From: a virus
Virus record (IMG/VR): IMGVR_UViG_3300003322_001273
Coordinates: 1 to 21,217 of that record
Direction: 5' to 3' (one strand)
Length of the DNA stretch: 21,217 bases
In this document: positions 1-6,262 of the stretch, piece after piece
Position numbering within the stretch: the first letter of the stretch is position 1
Layout of the letters: each line of letters opens with the position of its first letter
Position numbers and translations under genes: made by a program
Notes under the pieces: generated by a model
Database searches by the model: none
What the model was told of the DNA's origin: nothing
What the model saw: only the letters and a program-made list of their open reading frames with translations

Positions 1-50
1 ACATGCGCACGCTCGACCGCTGGCTGGCGGCGGTGGGCGTGAATTACTGA
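1..50 (+). CDS. 3' end of a plus-strand gene, cut by the window edge (tentative)
   Basis: An open frame enters from the left edge and ends at a TGA at 48-50. Its last residues read LDRWLAAVGVNY. It converges with the MFS gene on the other strand, whose stop lies at 44-46, so the two genes would overlap by seven bases tail to tail. Only about 16 codons are present, too few to name a product, and a chance open frame in GC-rich DNA cannot be excluded. Confidence 0.3.
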   Translation, partial: MRTLDRWLAAVGVNY

Positions 51-1354
51 GCGGCGCGGGGCGCGGATCGGGAGCGCCACGCGAATCCCGCGCAGATTCC
101 GGCGCAGACGAGGAAGGCCGGCGGCAGCCAGGCGAGGGCGCGATGGAGGGTGGCATTGGGATCCGCGTGCGGGCCGCCGAGCCGCGCGGTGAGAGCGGCG
201 AACGCCAGGCCGAGGATGCCGTAACCGAGGTTGAAGGCGAGTCCGCGGAAGCTGAGCACGGTCGCGCGCACGTCGGACGGCGCCCAGGCATTGAGGTAAT
301 GCGACAGAAAGAACGAGAGGGCGGACATCGCCAGCCCGAGCGGCACGATCACCCACACGCCGGGCCAGGACGTGGCGAATGCCGCGCCGACGAGGCCCAC
401 GAGGATTACGCCCGCCAGGCCCGCGAAATTCCGCTGCACCGCCTGGCTCGCGACGAGGCGGCGGGCGATCGGCGCGGCGACATAGGCGAGCAGGGCCATC
501 GCGGAGCCGAGCACGCCGTAGCTGGCCGGCGGCAGATCGATGAGGCGGAAGTAATTGCTCTCGAAGGTGAGGAACAGCCGCACGAAGCTGTCGCCGAGGA
601 GACCCGCGAGCACGAGCAGGAGGACGCGTCGATTCCCGGCGATCCACACCGCGCCGCGCCAGACATTGGCATTCGCCGTCCGCAGCGCCGCGCGCAGGCT
701 TCCCAGCGGAGGGCGGCATTCCTGCAGACCAAGGGTCACGAGGAAACACGGCACCGCCGTGGCGAGTGTGAGGTAGAGCGGCCAGCGCGTGGTCGAGGCC
801 GGGTGCCAGTCTGCGCCCAGCCAGCCGGCGACACGCCCGACAAACGCCGCGTCGTAGCACGCCGCGCCGACGAGCATCGCGACGAAGAATGCCGCGGATT
901 GCCAGCGCGCCAGGCGCACGAGGACGTTGGCCCACGCGGCTTCGCGGCCTTTCGCGGGAAGGGATTCGTAGGCGAGGGCCTCGTCCGCACCGCTCGCGCA
1001 AGCCTCCGCCGCGCCGCTCAGGATCCGGTTGAGCACGAGCAGGGGAAAGAGCAGCGGTCCGGTGGGCGCGAAGGCGAAGATTGCCATTTCGAGCACCATC
1101 AATCCCGCCGCGGCGACGACCAGGCGGCGGCGGCCGATCACGTCGGCGAGAGCGCCGGAGGGGACCTCGAGCGCGACGATGGTGACGGCCCAGACGACGT
1201 TCAGCAGCGCATATTGTGCGACGGTGAGGCCGAGATCGAGGAACAGCACCCCGAGCACGGGGTAGTAGAACCGCGCGTTGAAGAGCACGCGGAACGCGAG
1301 GAAGCGCGGGATGTTGCCGGGGAGATCGCGCATGAACGCAGGGCGATGTCGCAT
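44..1354 (-). CDS. MFS transporter (major facilitator superfamily)
   Basis: A 436-residue inner-membrane secondary transporter; substrate unknown. The protein is hydrophobic throughout, with about twelve predicted membrane segments. The MFS motif A loop between helices 2 and 3 is visible as GALADVIGRRRLV, followed by charged loops near GADEALAYESL. The frame is open up to 1486, but the ATG at 1354 (MRHRPAFMRDLPGN) is preferred because the upstream residues are basic and disordered and look untranslated; the ATG at 1333 is an alternative. No strong Shine-Dalgarno is seen at either. The gene is richer in G+C than the phage region and has no relation to phage late genes. A perfect palindrome lies just upstream. 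The family call is firm; the lineage (possibly Verrucomicrobia/Opitutales) is an impression only. Confidence 0.85.
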   Translation of the reverse strand: MRHRPAFMRDLPGNIPRFLAFRVLFNARFYYPVLGVLFLDLGLTVAQYALLNVVWAVTIVALEVPSGALADVIGRRRLVVAAAGLMVLEMAIFAFAPTGPLLFPLLVLNRILSGAAEACASGADEALAYESLPAKGREAAWANVLVRLARWQSAAFFVAMLVGAACYDAAFVGRVAGWLGADWHPASTTRWPLYLTLATAVPCFLVTLGLQECRPPLGSLRAALRTANANVWRGAVWIAGNRRVLLLVLAGLLGDSFVRLFLTFESNYFRLIDLPPASYGVLGSAMALLAYVAAPIARRLVASQAVQRNFAGLAGVILVGLVGAAFATSWPGVWVIVPLGLAMSALSFFLSHYLNAWAPSDVRATVLSFRGLAFNLGYGILGLAFAALTARLGGPHADPNATLHRALAWLPPAFLVCAGICAGFAWRSRSAPRAAQ

Positions 1355-1359
1355 CTTTC

Positions 1360-1373
1360 GCGCCAATTGGCGC
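1360..1373. promoter_or_regulatory. Perfect 14-bp palindrome upstream of the MFS gene
   Basis: GCGCCAATTGGCGC is a perfect palindrome starting five bases upstream of the preferred MFS start codon at 1354. A dimeric repressor could bind here, but no promoter elements are recognisable next to it, and GC-rich genomes yield such palindromes by chance. Confidence 0.3.
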
Positions 1374-1402
1374 CGGGAGAAAATGGGAAACGACGGAGCG
1401 TT

Positions 1403-1417
1403 TCCCTCCACGAGGGA
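1403..1417 (-). terminator. Small hairpin just after the fusion ORF (weak terminator candidate)
   Basis: TCCCTC, a three-base loop CAC, and GAGGGA form a six-bp hairpin that begins one base after the TAA (1419-1421) of the ORF to its right. No T tract follows on the minus strand, so it is a poor intrinsic terminator. It is the only structure in the short gap before the MFS gene. Confidence 0.3.
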
Positions 1418-1418
1418 T

Positions 1419-2861
1419 TTAGAACCCGGGATTCGGCGGGCGAGTGACGACTTCCTCGGGCGCGCGCTCGGTCTTCGGAGCGACATTGACCACGCGCACG
1501 GTCTCGACGGCCTGCTTCGGCACGACGACGGGCGTGGTGTCCATGATCGTCACGACGCCGATGCCCTCGCCGTTATCCGCCATGGCGCTGTAGTTGATCT
1601 GGCGCTTGATGCGCGAGAAGATCCACTCGCCGTTGAACTTCGCGTATTTCGCATTCCACTGGCCCTTCGTGGCGATAATGGGAACGTCGGAGCCGAAGCG
1701 CGAGGGCGGCCCGTATTTTGCGAAGAGGTAGTTGCGAATGCCTTCCCAGCCGCCCGCGCTGGCGAGCGTATGGACGCCGGGGCCGTTGAAGTAGCGCAGC
1801 TCGAGGCGCACGAGCTTGTCGTTGAAATACCAGGCCTTCAGCTCGGAGATGTTCGCGCTGACGTTGAAGACTTCCCACACGTCGTAGCCGCCGAGTTTGA
1901 TCGGGATGTGATTGACCTGCTGGAAGAGAGCGAGCTGGCCGGGCCGTCCGCCGATGGTCACGCCGTTGACGTTGAAGTCGAGCAGGATCGAGGCCTCGTC
2001 GCCGTTCACGAAATCCCGGACGTGCGGGTTGGTGATGTCGTCGAAGATGCCGAAGTCGATGAAGTCGTCACCCGGACCGCCCAGCACCCAGCCCACGACC
2101 GCACCGGCGCCGGTGTGCTCGAAGCCCAGCGCCTGGTAGACCTCGTTGAGGAACACGTGACCGCGGGCCTGCAGCAGCTGGTTGAAATATGCCTGCTGCG
2201 CCTGCAGGAACACGCGGTTGTACTCCGGATTGCGCTGCCAATCCTTGCACTGCTCCGCGAAGAATCGCGCGTACTGTGACGGACCCTCGGCCCGCTTGTG
2301 GGTGACGGTCTTCGTCTTGCCGTCCTTGCCCTCGACGGTTTCGGTGATCTCACGGGTCCCGAACTGGAACTCGCGGTCGGCGTCGTCGCCCAACTGCTCC
2401 CGGACGCGGGAACGGTACTTCTGGAACGCCTGGTCGACGGTCGCGTAGGCCGCGGTCAGCGACGCGTTGCGCTTGTTCAGCGTGATGTGCGAGCCGGTCA
2501 GGAGCCCGATCGAGATCATCATCAGACCGGCAGCCGGCGCGTAGAGCTTGGTGACCGCGAGAATCGTCTTGACGCGCAAGACCGCCTGGTCCTTGGCGTA
2601 CATCTTGTCGTCGTAGCCCTCGGCGTCCGGCGCCGTGGTGCCGCCCATCTGGTGCTGGGTGTGCAGCAGCTCGGAACGATCCTTGAGCTCCTCGATCGGG
2701 TCGAGAGCGTCACTGATCTTCATGGTCGCGCGGCACGCGAGAACGGTGGCGCCCACGACGCCCACGACGCCCACGCCGAACATGATCTGCGGCGAGGTCT
2801 TCTGCAGGTGCAGCAGCGGACGACCCATCCTGTGGGCCACCGCATCCGGAAGGAACTTCAT
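1419..2861 (-). CDS. DUF6353-like phage membrane protein fused in frame to a foreign C-terminal segment
   Basis: The ORF encodes 480 residues. Residues 1 to about 300 resemble the DUF6353-like membrane proteins of actinobacterial phages. There are two hydrophobic segments (about 24-44 and 104-123), a charged middle, and the typical block GHVFLNEVYQALGF followed by GAVVGWVLGGPGDDFIDFG and ILLDFNVNG. A weaker relative lies at 4528-5274. Residues about 301-480 have no counterpart there. They contain YFNDKLVRLELRYFNGPG, KGQWNAKYAKFNGEWIFSRI and GVVTIMDTTP, end in a Pro-rich tail, and share codon habits with the neighbouring MFS gene. Family members usually end soon after the ILLDFN block, so the second part looks like the C-terminus of a bacterial protein joined by chance in frame. 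The start at 2861 has an AAGGA ribosome site. The reading frame is certain; a natural protein of this length is doubtful. Confidence 0.6.
   Translation of the reverse strand: MKFLPDAVAHRMGRPLLHLQKTSPQIMFGVGVVGVVGATVLACRATMKISDALDPIEELKDRSELLHTQHQMGGTTAPDAEGYDDKMYAKDQAVLRVKTILAVTKLYAPAAGLMMISIGLLTGSHITLNKRNASLTAAYATVDQAFQKYRSRVREQLGDDADREFQFGTREITETVEGKDGKTKTVTHKRAEGPSQYARFFAEQCKDWQRNPEYNRVFLQAQQAYFNQLLQARGHVFLNEVYQALGFEHTGAGAVVGWVLGGPGDDFIDFGIFDDITNPHVRDFVNGDEASILLDFNVNGVTIGGRPGQLALFQQVNHIPIKLGGYDVWEVFNVSANISELKAWYFNDKLVRLELRYFNGPGVHTLASAGGWEGIRNYLFAKYGPPSRFGSDVPIIATKGQWNAKYAKFNGEWIFSRIKRQINYSAMADNGEGIGVVTIMDTTPVVVPKQAVETVRVVNVAPKTERAPEEVVTRPPNPGF
1935..1970. other. Probable junction between bacterial flank and phage DNA
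   Basis: The phage-like part of the ORF ends at about residue 300 (ILLDFNVNG, coded near 1962-1990), and the bacterial-like part is clear from about residue 305 (GRPGQLALFQQ, near 1920-1950). The changeover therefore lies within these few dozen bases. No direct repeat, att-like core, tRNA gene, integrase or transposase is visible at or near it. The exact base cannot be set without homologs. Confidence 0.45.
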
Positions 2862-2878
2862 GGTATGTCCTTGTCTGT

Positions 2879-3511
2879 TCAGTCGAGGGGAACGGCATCG
2901 GGCAGCGTCAGCGTGTATCCATCGCGAACCCTGCGAACATCACTTCCACGGAGGTCAGTCCAGCCCCACTTCTCGTCGATGTAGTCGGAACTCCATCCGA
3001 TGAGGCTTTTCAAGTCGCGCACGCTGACGAACTCGTATCCCTCGAGAAGTTCGTACATCTTCGTCAAGACGACGTCCGCCTCAACGCGAGTGGCGAACAA
3101 CAGGTCGTCGTGCGTTCGACGCTGCAGAGACGCATTCGGCTGGCGCACCATGGTATGGCGCCCGACGGGATTGTTGCCCCGTTCGCTGTACCGAGTGTAG
3201 TTCGTCGGACCCGGAGAAACGGTCGGTCGATACCCACCCGGTCGGCGCGATCCACGGCTTTCGCCGTACAGCATGCGCTCGAAGAACGTGCTCACCATCT
3301 CATTGAGCATGTCTTTGGCCTGAGGAATCAGCACCTCGTTGACCACGTAACTCGTCACGGTCTTGCTGTCGCCACCGATGAAAATATCGTGGATCCGCCG
3401 TCCGAGAGGCTTCTTCCGCGACGCGACTTCACCGGTGACGACTTGCTCCACCACCTTGTCGGGCGTGGGTTTGGGAGCACCTGGCTGCGGCCTTCCCGGC
3501 AATTCGCTCAT
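2879..3511 (-). CDS. Conserved phage protein of unknown function (210 aa)
   Basis: A soluble protein with no membrane segment. It has a Pro-rich N-terminus, a basic stretch RKKPLGRRIHDIFIGGDSK (about residues 32-50), a helical central part, a Gly/Arg/Tyr-rich low-complexity linker (about 86-125) and a folded C-terminal part with WSSDYIDEKWGWTDLRGSDV. This layout is familiar from small-gene regions of actinobacteriophages, where the function is unknown. The start at 3511 has an AGAGGA site and lies 17 bases after the hairpin that ends the preceding cassette. No promoter is seen between, so the gene probably depends on read-through. The gap to the DUF6353-like gene is 17 bases. Confidence 0.75.
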   Translation of the reverse strand: MSELPGRPQPGAPKPTPDKVVEQVVTGEVASRKKPLGRRIHDIFIGGDSKTVTSYVVNEVLIPQAKDMLNEMVSTFFERMLYGESRGSRRPGGYRPTVSPGPTNYTRYSERGNNPVGRHTMVRQPNASLQRRTHDDLLFATRVEADVVLTKMYELLEGYEFVSVRDLKSLIGWSSDYIDEKWGWTDLRGSDVRRVRDGYTLTLPDAVPLD

Positions 3512-3527
3512 GGTCCTCTTTCCTGCG

Positions 3528-3561
3528 AAAACCTTGAGCCCTTGTAGGGGCTCTCGGGTTT
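3528..3561 (-). terminator. Rho-independent-type hairpin after the 86-aa gene
   Basis: On the minus strand, directly after the TGA of the 86-aa gene, GAGCCC-CTACAA-GGGCTC forms the core stem. An outer AAACC/GGTTT pairing closes it, with unpaired CGA and AA between. It ends in a short T run. The design (outer AACC/GGTT, inner AGCCC/GGGCT) is shared with the hairpin at 6000-6031. Confidence 0.7.
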
Positions 3562-3562
3562 G

Positions 3563-3823
3563 TCAGTCCTCGGATGCGGGAGTGCTCTTTCGGATCTTCA
3601 TGCTCTGGAAGGCTTCGATCAAGTCGTCGATCTGCTTGTCGGTGTAGTTGCCGGTGATCTCGCCGACGGCTCCACCAATCGCAACGCTGGCAGTCGTCAC
3701 CGTGACCTTGTTCAGGGTCGATGACGTGTCCACGTTGTTCTTGATGAAGTCGTTGACGATCTTGGCAGTACCCGCCGCAACGACGTACTTGACGACCTTC
3801 TTCACAATCGCAATCTTGTCCAT
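3563..3823 (-). CDS. Small hydrophobic phage protein, cassette 1 (86 aa)
   Basis: A small protein with a Lys-rich amphipathic N-terminus (MDKIAIVKKVVKYVVAAG), a Thr/Val/Gly-rich centre (VTVTTASVAIGGAVGEI) that may insert in or line the membrane, and an acidic C-terminus with possible helix IDDLIEAFQSM. Function unknown. The ATG at 3823 is chosen because AAAGGA lies six bases upstream and a TATAAT element 25 bases upstream. The longer in-frame reading to 3907 would translate through that promoter. The gene is a one-gene transcription unit: promoter-like element at 3842-3874, hairpin terminator at 3528-3561. Confidence 0.75.
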   Translation of the reverse strand: MDKIAIVKKVVKYVVAAGTAKIVNDFIKNNVDTSSTLNKVTVTTASVAIGGAVGEITGNYTDKQIDDLIEAFQSMKIRKSTPASED

Positions 3824-3841
3824 TGCAATTCCTTTGTCGTA

Positions 3842-3874
3842 GGGTCTCATTATAGACCCTGTAATTCCTGCGAA
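3842..3874 (-). promoter_or_regulatory. Repeated promoter-like element, copy 1
   Basis: On the minus strand it reads TTCGCAGGAATTACAGGG followed by TCTATAATGAGACCC. It shares TCGCA, TTACA and TATAATGAGACC with the elements at 6279, 6743 and 7167. The -10 is a perfect TATAAT at 3849-3854, 25 bases before the start of the 86-aa gene. No TTGACA-like -35 is present. This copy carries a 7-bp inverted repeat AGGGTCT/AGACCCT (3841-3860) centred on the -10. The rest of the 154-base gap (3875-3977) holds nothing I can name. Confidence 0.65.
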
Positions 3875-3977
3875 TATGGGAAAGCAGGGGCACAGGCTAG
3901 TGGTCACAATTGTCGTTTAAGATTCGCGTTGGTCAAGAGGTGAGACCGGGCCTCTCGCGAATCCCCCACCCGTGGTC

Positions 3978-4520
3978 TTACTTGGCGCCGAGCACCTTGG
4001 CGAACGCGGCCTTCTGCTGGTCCGGAGTCATCTTCGCGAACTCCGCGGGAGTGGGGTTGCGACCCTCCTTCTCCCAGGCCGGACGGTCATCCTTGGCGAC
4101 GGTGTTGCCCATGATGGACGCCAGCTCGGGACTACTCGTGACGTCCTCGCGGAACTTGTCCTGAACCTCCTTGGGCATCAGAGCCGTCAGGAACTCGATG
4201 CCGGCGTTGGGGCTGACCAGGAAGGTCCAGACCAGTTCCTCGATGGCCTGGGACTCCATGATGGTCTTCTTGGCCTCGGGCGTCTTGATGAAGTTGGCGC
4301 CGTCCTCTGAGCGAACACCCGCGGCCATGCGGATGATCTCCTTGTAGGTCTCCACCAGCACCGGGAGGTTGTTCGTCTTGGCCGCCTCGAGGAGGTTCTT
4401 GTGCCAGACCTCCAACTTGAGCTGCAGTTCCGCGATCTCGAGCTTGGTCAGGTGGAAGTAGAAATCTTCGGTGTGCTTCACCCCGTTGAAGTCTTCCCAC
4501 GTGAGCGTCTTCTTGAGCAT
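3978..4520 (-). CDS. Phage protein, tail-assembly-chaperone-like (180 aa)
   Basis: A soluble protein. It begins MLKKTLTWEDFNGVKHTEDFYFHLTK, written in pieces here as LTWEDFNG and EDFYFHLTK. This opening is typical of a phage family sometimes annotated as tail assembly chaperone, which binds the tape measure during tail assembly. A helical middle follows (residues 30-70), then FIKTPEAKKTIMESQA, and a C-terminus with FAKMTPDQQKAAFAKVLG. It lies far from the tail genes, among membrane proteins, and a second chaperone-type gene exists at 18256, so its role here is unsure. The start at 4520 follows GTAGGAG. It is seven bases downstream of the 248-aa membrane protein and probably cotranscribed with it. 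Confidence 0.6.
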   Translation of the reverse strand: MLKKTLTWEDFNGVKHTEDFYFHLTKLEIAELQLKLEVWHKNLLEAAKTNNLPVLVETYKEIIRMAAGVRSEDGANFIKTPEAKKTIMESQAIEELVWTFLVSPNAGIEFLTALMPKEVQDKFREDVTSSPELASIMGNTVAKDDRPAWEKEGRNPTPAEFAKMTPDQQKAAFAKVLGAK

Positions 4521-4527
4521 GATTCTC

Positions 4528-5274
4528 CTACATGCAGCGATCGTAGTCGCGGATCGGGTTCTTGTTGTACGAAATCTGGATGGCCGGCTGATTGGTATTC
4601 AGCAGAGTCGCCGTGAACTTCACGTCCAGCAACTCGTCGGTGTTCCAGCCGAAGCTGTCCGAGAACTCGGTCGGCTCGAGGCCGATCTTCTCGTAGAACT
4701 CCGACAGGGACGCATAGTAAAAATGGTTGACCTGGTGGTTGATCTCGTTCTCGGCCCTCTTGATCTTCTCGACTTCGCTCTTGAAGAAACGCCCGGACAG
4801 CGAGTCGAAGAACAGCACATCGGGGCCGACGATGATGATATTCTGGTAGCCGCCCTTTTCCTCCATGCGCTCCTTGGCCAGCTCGGAGCGCATCTTCTCT
4901 TCCTTCTGGGGGCCGAGCGTCTCGACGACCTTCTTCTTGTAGCCCTCGGCCAGTTCCTCCGAGAGCTTGAATGCGGCCGTGATCGCCGCAGTACGCCGGG
5001 TGCCGATACTGTTGGCAGCGATGATGCAGGTCACCGTTCCCGCCAGCACGACGGCGCCAGGGATGAAGTCCTTGTAGTACTCCTTGACGAGCTCCTTCGT
5101 GGTTGGAGTCGCCTCGTCGAACCTCTCGGTCACGTCGATGCCCACACGAAATGCAGCGCGGCCGGTCAGCACTGCGGACGTAACGGCGCCGGCGACACCC
5201 AGACCGGTCAGGATTCCGGTAGAATTGTCGATGACGAACTTCTCTGCAGCCTTCAGAAACAACTTCACGTTCAT
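4528..5274 (-). CDS. DUF6353-like phage membrane protein (248 aa)
   Basis: The N-terminal half has two hydrophobic segments, about residues 16-42 (STGILTGLGVAGAVTSAVL) and 71-88 (FIPGAVVLAGTVTCIIAA). A long charged helical stretch follows (about 100-140), then a soluble domain with IIIVGPDVLFFDSLSGRFF and YYASLSEFYEKIGLEPTEFS. The order of features matches DUF6353-like proteins found near small membrane genes in phages of actinobacteria; function unknown. It resembles the phage part of the ORF at 1419-2861 in layout (two TM helices, then the FLNEVY/SLSEFYEKIG region, then a short beta-rich end), so the two are probably distant paralogs. The start at 5274 has only a weak GAGAGA site, 13 bases after the microprotein stop, which suggests translational coupling. 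Confidence 0.75.
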   Translation of the reverse strand: MNVKLFLKAAEKFVIDNSTGILTGLGVAGAVTSAVLTGRAAFRVGIDVTERFDEATPTTKELVKEYYKDFIPGAVVLAGTVTCIIAANSIGTRRTAAITAAFKLSEELAEGYKKKVVETLGPQKEEKMRSELAKERMEEKGGYQNIIIVGPDVLFFDSLSGRFFKSEVEKIKRAENEINHQVNHFYYASLSEFYEKIGLEPTEFSDSFGWNTDELLDVKFTATLLNTNQPAIQISYNKNPIRDYDRCM

Positions 5275-5287
5275 GGTCTCTCGCTTC

Positions 5288-5398
5288 TTACTGGTAGTGA
5301 TGTCCGCCGAACATGAGCGCGATCACCGGGAGAGTAATGCCGATCATTGCAGCGATGGATATGGCGATCGCCACGGCCACCCACACAGGGACCTTCAT
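5288..5398 (-). CDS. Single-TM microprotein (36 aa)
   Basis: The peptide begins MKVPVWVAVAIAISIAAMIG and ends LMFGGHHYQ. One hydrophobic helix spans most of its length, with a positive N-terminus, so the C-terminus with its His pair is likely outside. A strong AAGGAGAG site lies seven bases before the ATG at 5398. The gene fills the gap between its neighbours almost exactly, which supports it being real despite its size. It has no recognised family; a small holin-like or accessory membrane peptide is possible. Confidence 0.65.
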   Translation of the reverse strand: MKVPVWVAVAIAISIAAMIGITLPVIALMFGGHHYQ

Positions 5399-5423
5399 GT
5401 AGTGACTCTCCTTCGCGCTGTGC

Positions 5424-5882
5424 CTAGACATGTGTCAGATCGATCTGTCGCGAAACTCCCATCATGGTCATGGTGTACGACAGCGTACCGTGGCCGACCA
5501 TGAACACCTTCGTGTCGCTCTGCACGAGCAACGCCTGCGTGTTGTCCTTGACGGAGGCGACATTGGCGCCGGGCTTGGCCAGGTTGTCGAACGAACCCCT
5601 CCAGTAGGTGATGGTCGTGCCCTCGTTCGTCATGGTGATCACGATGGACTTGCCCTCGACGGACGCGCGGATCGTCACGCCGTTGCTGTCGCCCTCGTAG
5701 GCGCCGTCCAGCGTGGGGGCCTCGACCGGCACGACGGACGCCTTGGGCTGCGGGGCGCCGGCGTTCTCGAAGCTGCTGTGGCCGTCCGGGCCCAGCGAGA
5801 ACACGTAGAGCATGGCCAGCACGCCCGCGACGATCACGCCGCCGGTCAGAATCGGCCAGTACTTCTTCAGCAGGTGCTGCAT
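5424..5882 (-). CDS. Phage protein with N-terminal membrane anchor and exported beta domain (152 aa)
   Basis: It begins MQHLLKKYW. One hydrophobic segment (about residues 9-30) acts as a signal anchor, followed by a Pro-rich linker and a beta-rich domain of about 95 residues starting at LDGAYEGDSNGVTIRA, with TYWRGSFDN and a C-terminal MTMMGVSRQIDLTHV. The domain should lie outside the membrane. It resembles a small protein common in actinophage membrane-gene clusters; function unknown. The start at 5882 is chosen because AGGAAGAGG stands just upstream. The frame is open to 5939, but that extension would cross the Cys-rich gene. It overlaps that gene by 16 bases. Confidence 0.75.
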   Translation of the reverse strand: MQHLLKKYWPILTGGVIVAGVLAMLYVFSLGPDGHSSFENAGAPQPKASVVPVEAPTLDGAYEGDSNGVTIRASVEGKSIVITMTNEGTTITYWRGSFDNLAKPGANVASVKDNTQALLVQSDTKVFMVGHGTLSYTMTMMGVSRQIDLTHV

Positions 5883-5989
5883 GACATTTCCTCTTCCTGT
5901 ACGGGACAGCCCCTGATCGGAGCGTGTTCGGTTCCACACTCATCGCACAGCACGATGAGACATTCCTCGGGGATTTGAATTTCATACAT
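5867..5989 (-). CDS. Cys-rich small protein, possible zinc knuckle (40 aa)
   Basis: It begins MYEIQIPEECLIVLCDECG and continues to a C-terminal MSCSTC. It has six cysteines, including CDEC and CSTC pairs, about 20 residues apart, a spacing that could hold one zinc ion. A GGAGGG site lies four bases before the ATG at 5989, right after the T tract of the hairpin at 6000-6031. Another ATG at 5985 opens a longer frame, but that is a shadow of the 152-aa gene. The last 16 bases overlap that gene, so the two are probably translationally coupled. Confidence 0.6.
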   Translation of the reverse strand: MYEIQIPEECLIVLCDECGTEHAPIRGCPVQEEEMSCSTC

Positions 5990-5999
5990 GAGACCCTCC

Positions 6000-6031
6000 A
6001 AAAAACCTAAGCCCCTGTTGGGGGCTCGGTT
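6000..6031 (-). terminator. Rho-independent terminator after the 74-aa gene
   Basis: On the minus strand AACC-g-AGCCCC, loop CAACA, GGGGCT-ta-GGTT form the stem, followed by a run of six Ts counting the end of the stem. It lies just past the TAG of the 74-aa gene. The ribosome site GGAGGG of the next gene begins immediately after the T run. Confidence 0.8.
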
Positions 6032-6037
6032 GTCGGT

Positions 6038-6262
6038 CTACTTGTCGTCGGCCTTGAGTGCGTTCACGGCGATCTGGCAGGCGGCGTTCAGTACAATCGT
6101 GGCGCCAACAATAACGCCAGCAACGATGAGCGTGTCCTTGATGATTCCACCTGCGATCTTGGCGATCTCAGCAGTTTCCTCAACGGAGGTCTCAACGACC
6201 TGGGTCTTGTTGTCGTCCTTCTTGACGAGCGACACCTGGACAGCACGGTTCTTGAACCACAT
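6038..6262 (-). CDS. Small single-TM phage protein, cassette 2 (74 aa)
   Basis: It begins MWFKNRAVQVSLVKKDDNK, a basic N-terminus typical of a small-protein family seen in Streptomyces and Microbacterium phages. An acidic linker (VEETAEIAKI) and one hydrophobic helix follow (about residues 42-66, TLIVAGVIVGATIVLNAACQI), then a charged C-terminus. Function unknown. The ATG at 6262 has AAAGGA seven bases upstream and TATAAT 23 bases upstream. The start codon is part of an 11-bp inverted repeat with the promoter. It is a one-gene unit, promoter 6279-6310 and terminator 6000-6031. Confidence 0.8.
   Translation of the reverse strand: MWFKNRAVQVSLVKKDDNKTQVVETSVEETAEIAKIAGGIIKDTLIVAGVIVGATIVLNAACQIAVNALKADDK

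Noticed and set aside
143-1447. 434-aa plus-strand ORF across the MFS gene
   Set aside because: Rich in Arg, Glu, His and Gly with no domain, and a complete antisense shadow of a clear membrane transporter in GC-rich DNA.
1278-2984. Long plus-strand ORFs opposite the fusion ORF
   Set aside because: They mirror the codon pattern of the minus-strand gene and show no protein family.
3824-3907. N-terminal extension of the 86-aa protein (start at 3907)
   Set aside because: It would translate the promoter element and leave the good AAAGGA/ATG at 3823 unused.
3875-3977. Possible promoter TTGACC ... ACAATT upstream of cassette 1
   Set aside because: The -10 matches poorly, and the copy of the conserved element downstream explains expression better.
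5395-5985. 196-aa ORF starting at the ATG at 5985
   Set aside because: Out-of-frame shadow of the 152-aa gene; the ATG four bases earlier opens the Cys-rich 40-aa frame with better ribosome spacing.
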